A DNA stretch of 64,000 nucleotides. Origin: Tabrizicola sp. (GTDB taxonomy: Bacteria > Pseudomonadota > Alphaproteobacteria > Rhodobacterales > Rhodobacteraceae). This document shows, piece by piece, positions 62,247 through 64,000 of this stretch. The notes below the pieces were generated by a model. The model was not told the DNA's origin, searched no databases, and worked only from the letters and a program-made list of their open reading frames with translations. The DNA lies in contig JAEULQ010000068.1 in NCBI GenBank assembly GCA_016792685.1, forward strand, positions 32,177 through 96,176. The letters run 5' to 3'. Both the position numbers and the translations under genes were made by a program. Position 1 is the first letter of the stretch; each line of letters starts with the position of its first letter.

Positions 62247-62283
62247 AGGCTGCCTTTCGGAAGACGACCTCCAACGGCAGCAA

Positions 62284-62404
62284 TGTCCGCAGGGCGGACG
62301 CTCATCGGGAGTTTTGTGGTGCTGCCGGTCTGGCTGGATGGCTGGGCCGGATGACAGGGTGCGCAAAGGATGCGCACCCTTGGGGAGTCGGGCTTAAGCC
62401 CGAC
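62284..62404. repeat. Intergenic hairpin repeats downstream of mdh
   Basis: GTCCGC-AGG-GCGGAC (62284-62298), GGGTGCGCA-AAGGA-TGCGCACCC (62357-62379) and the perfect palindrome GTCGGGCTTAAGCCCGAC (62387-62404). The last one is 13 bases after the mdh stop on its strand and probably forms part of its terminator. The GGGTGCGC word is shared with 44770-44789. Confidence 0.6.
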
Positions 62405-62417
62405 CTACGATCGTGTC

Positions 62418-63422
<1,005 letters not shown>

Positions 63423-63460
63423 TTAAACGGCGTCTGTCCAGCACCGGAATCGGGTTTGGT

Positions 63461-63472
63461 ATACAATTGTAT
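63461..63472. promoter_or_regulatory. ATACAATTGTAT palindrome between mdh and the permease gene
   Basis: A perfect 12-bp palindrome 80 bp upstream of mdh and 64 bp upstream of the divergent permease gene. TTGTAT-type palindromes are common targets of FCD-family GntR regulators. It could also supply the -10 element of the permease promoter. Confidence 0.4.
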
Positions 63473-63536
63473 GCGAAATTTTGCCGCTTCCGGCCGGCGA
63501 GGATAGGGGTTAGCGGTAACGCTTGCGGAGGACGTC

Positions 63537-64000
63537 ATGGAAGACTTGGGATTCTGGCTGGCAGCGATCGGCGCGGCGACGCTGGTGGGAATGGGCAAGG
63601 GTGGCGTGCCGATCGTGGGCATGCTGGCGGTTCCGATCATGGCGCTGGTGATGAACCCGATCGTCGCTGCCGGGATGCTGTTGCCGGTCTATGTGGTCTC
63701 GGATGTCTTCGGGCTTTACGCCTATCGCCATGCCTTTGACCGGCGGGTGCTGGCGATCCTGGTGCCTGGGGCGGTCTTTGGCATCGGGGTCGGCTGGGCG
63801 ACGGCTTCGGTCGTGTCGGAGGCCGCGGTGACGCTGCTGGTCGGCCTGATCGGGCTTGCCTTCGCACTGAACCTGATCCTGAGACGGCCTGCGGTGGCGG
63901 AACCGAAGCGGGCCGAGGTGGCGCCGGGGCTGCTCTGGGGCGCTGTGACTGGGTTCACGAGCTTTGTCAGCCATGCAGGCGCGCCGCCCTATCAGGTCTA
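63537..64000 (+). CDS. TauE/SafE family sulfite/organosulfonate permease, 3' end cut by window
   Basis: The first 154 codons of an integral membrane exporter. Text MEDLGFWLAAIGAATLVGMGKGGVPIVG and LLPVYVVSDVFGLYAYRHAF, then a helix pair ILVPGAVFGIGVGWATA and LLVGLIGLAFALNLIL, then the second TauE half beginning GLLWGAVTGFTSFVSHAGAPPYQVY, matches the family well. It carries sulfite, sulfonates or related anions; specificity unknown. ATG at 63537 has GGAGGAC upstream. The frame is open to the last base of the window. Confidence 0.88.
   Translation, partial: MEDLGFWLAAIGAATLVGMGKGGVPIVGMLAVPIMALVMNPIVAAGMLLPVYVVSDVFGLYAYRHAFDRRVLAILVPGAVFGIGVGWATASVVSEAAVTLLVGLIGLAFALNLILRRPAVAEPKRAEVAPGLLWGAVTGFTSFVSHAGAPPYQV

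Overview
The window reads as the chromosome of a GC-rich alphaproteobacterium of the Rhodobacteraceae/Paracoccaceae type. The supports are a split sucC/sucD/sucA/sucB/lpdA 2-oxoglutarate-dehydrogenase and succinyl-CoA-synthetase block next to mdh, a PrpE-type propionyl-CoA synthetase preceded by TTTGCAAA sites, a fused malic enzyme (malic + phosphotransacetylase domains), a FYDLN_acid protein next to tRNA-Ala, and several small proteins and intergenic repeats that I know from this family. No plasmid, phage, transposase, rRNA or CRISPR signal was seen.

Layout. 1-6.3 kb: the end of glycerol kinase coupled to an iron-type alcohol dehydrogenase, an alpha/beta hydrolase, a DUF817 membrane protein and a trimethylamine-dehydrogenase-like flavoprotein. 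6.3-16.2 kb: glyA with a nucleotidyltransferase-like gene, NAD kinase, an Hpt/sigma54-response-regulator pair, prpE and maeB. 16.5-23.5 kb: a GntR regulator, a cupin protein and a nucleoside-salvage run cdd-deoA-deoB-add-upp ending in a SPOR protein. 23.5-30 kb: a membrane protein, a DMT exporter, thymidine kinase, a CII-like DNA-binding protein, an HxlR/oxidoreductase divergent pair and an RhlE helicase. 30-39 kb: a two-gene RND efflux pump, a PPOX flavoprotein, tRNA-Ala(GGC), FYDLN protein, a YgjP-type metallopeptidase, a GntR regulator, a lipoprotein and a pirin.

39.6-56.5 kb is the most unusual part. It is one uninterrupted minus-strand run in transcription order sucC - sucD - sucA - sucB - lpdA, but every junction between the five core genes carries one to four accessory genes, all in the same orientation: an STM3941-like membrane protein, a secreted protein, a sulfotransferase, glycosyltransferases, a tandem pair resembling Imm11/DUF1629 immunity proteins, small membrane or secreted proteins, a methyltransferase-glycosyltransferase fusion and a MAPEG protein. 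Two degenerate extra pieces of sucD (its first 26 codons and its last about 60 codons) lie among these accessory genes. The tail piece starts with a copy of the sucA translation start region. This looks like repeated insertion of cargo genes at TCA operon junctions, leaving duplicated gene edges.

56.5-64 kb: a class III aminotransferase, divergent from sucC across a promoter region with three TGTGATCAC palindromes spaced exactly 21 bp apart; a secreted protein with an EF-hand-like loop; another glycosyltransferase; a methyltransferase behind a conserved small basic protein; an AT-richer orphan gene; mdh; and the start of a TauE/SafE permease cut by the window end.

Functionally the window mixes central carbon metabolism (TCA, malate to pyruvate, propionate activation, glycerol), one-carbon and methylamine metabolism, nucleoside salvage, and cell-surface modification genes scattered among the metabolic operons.
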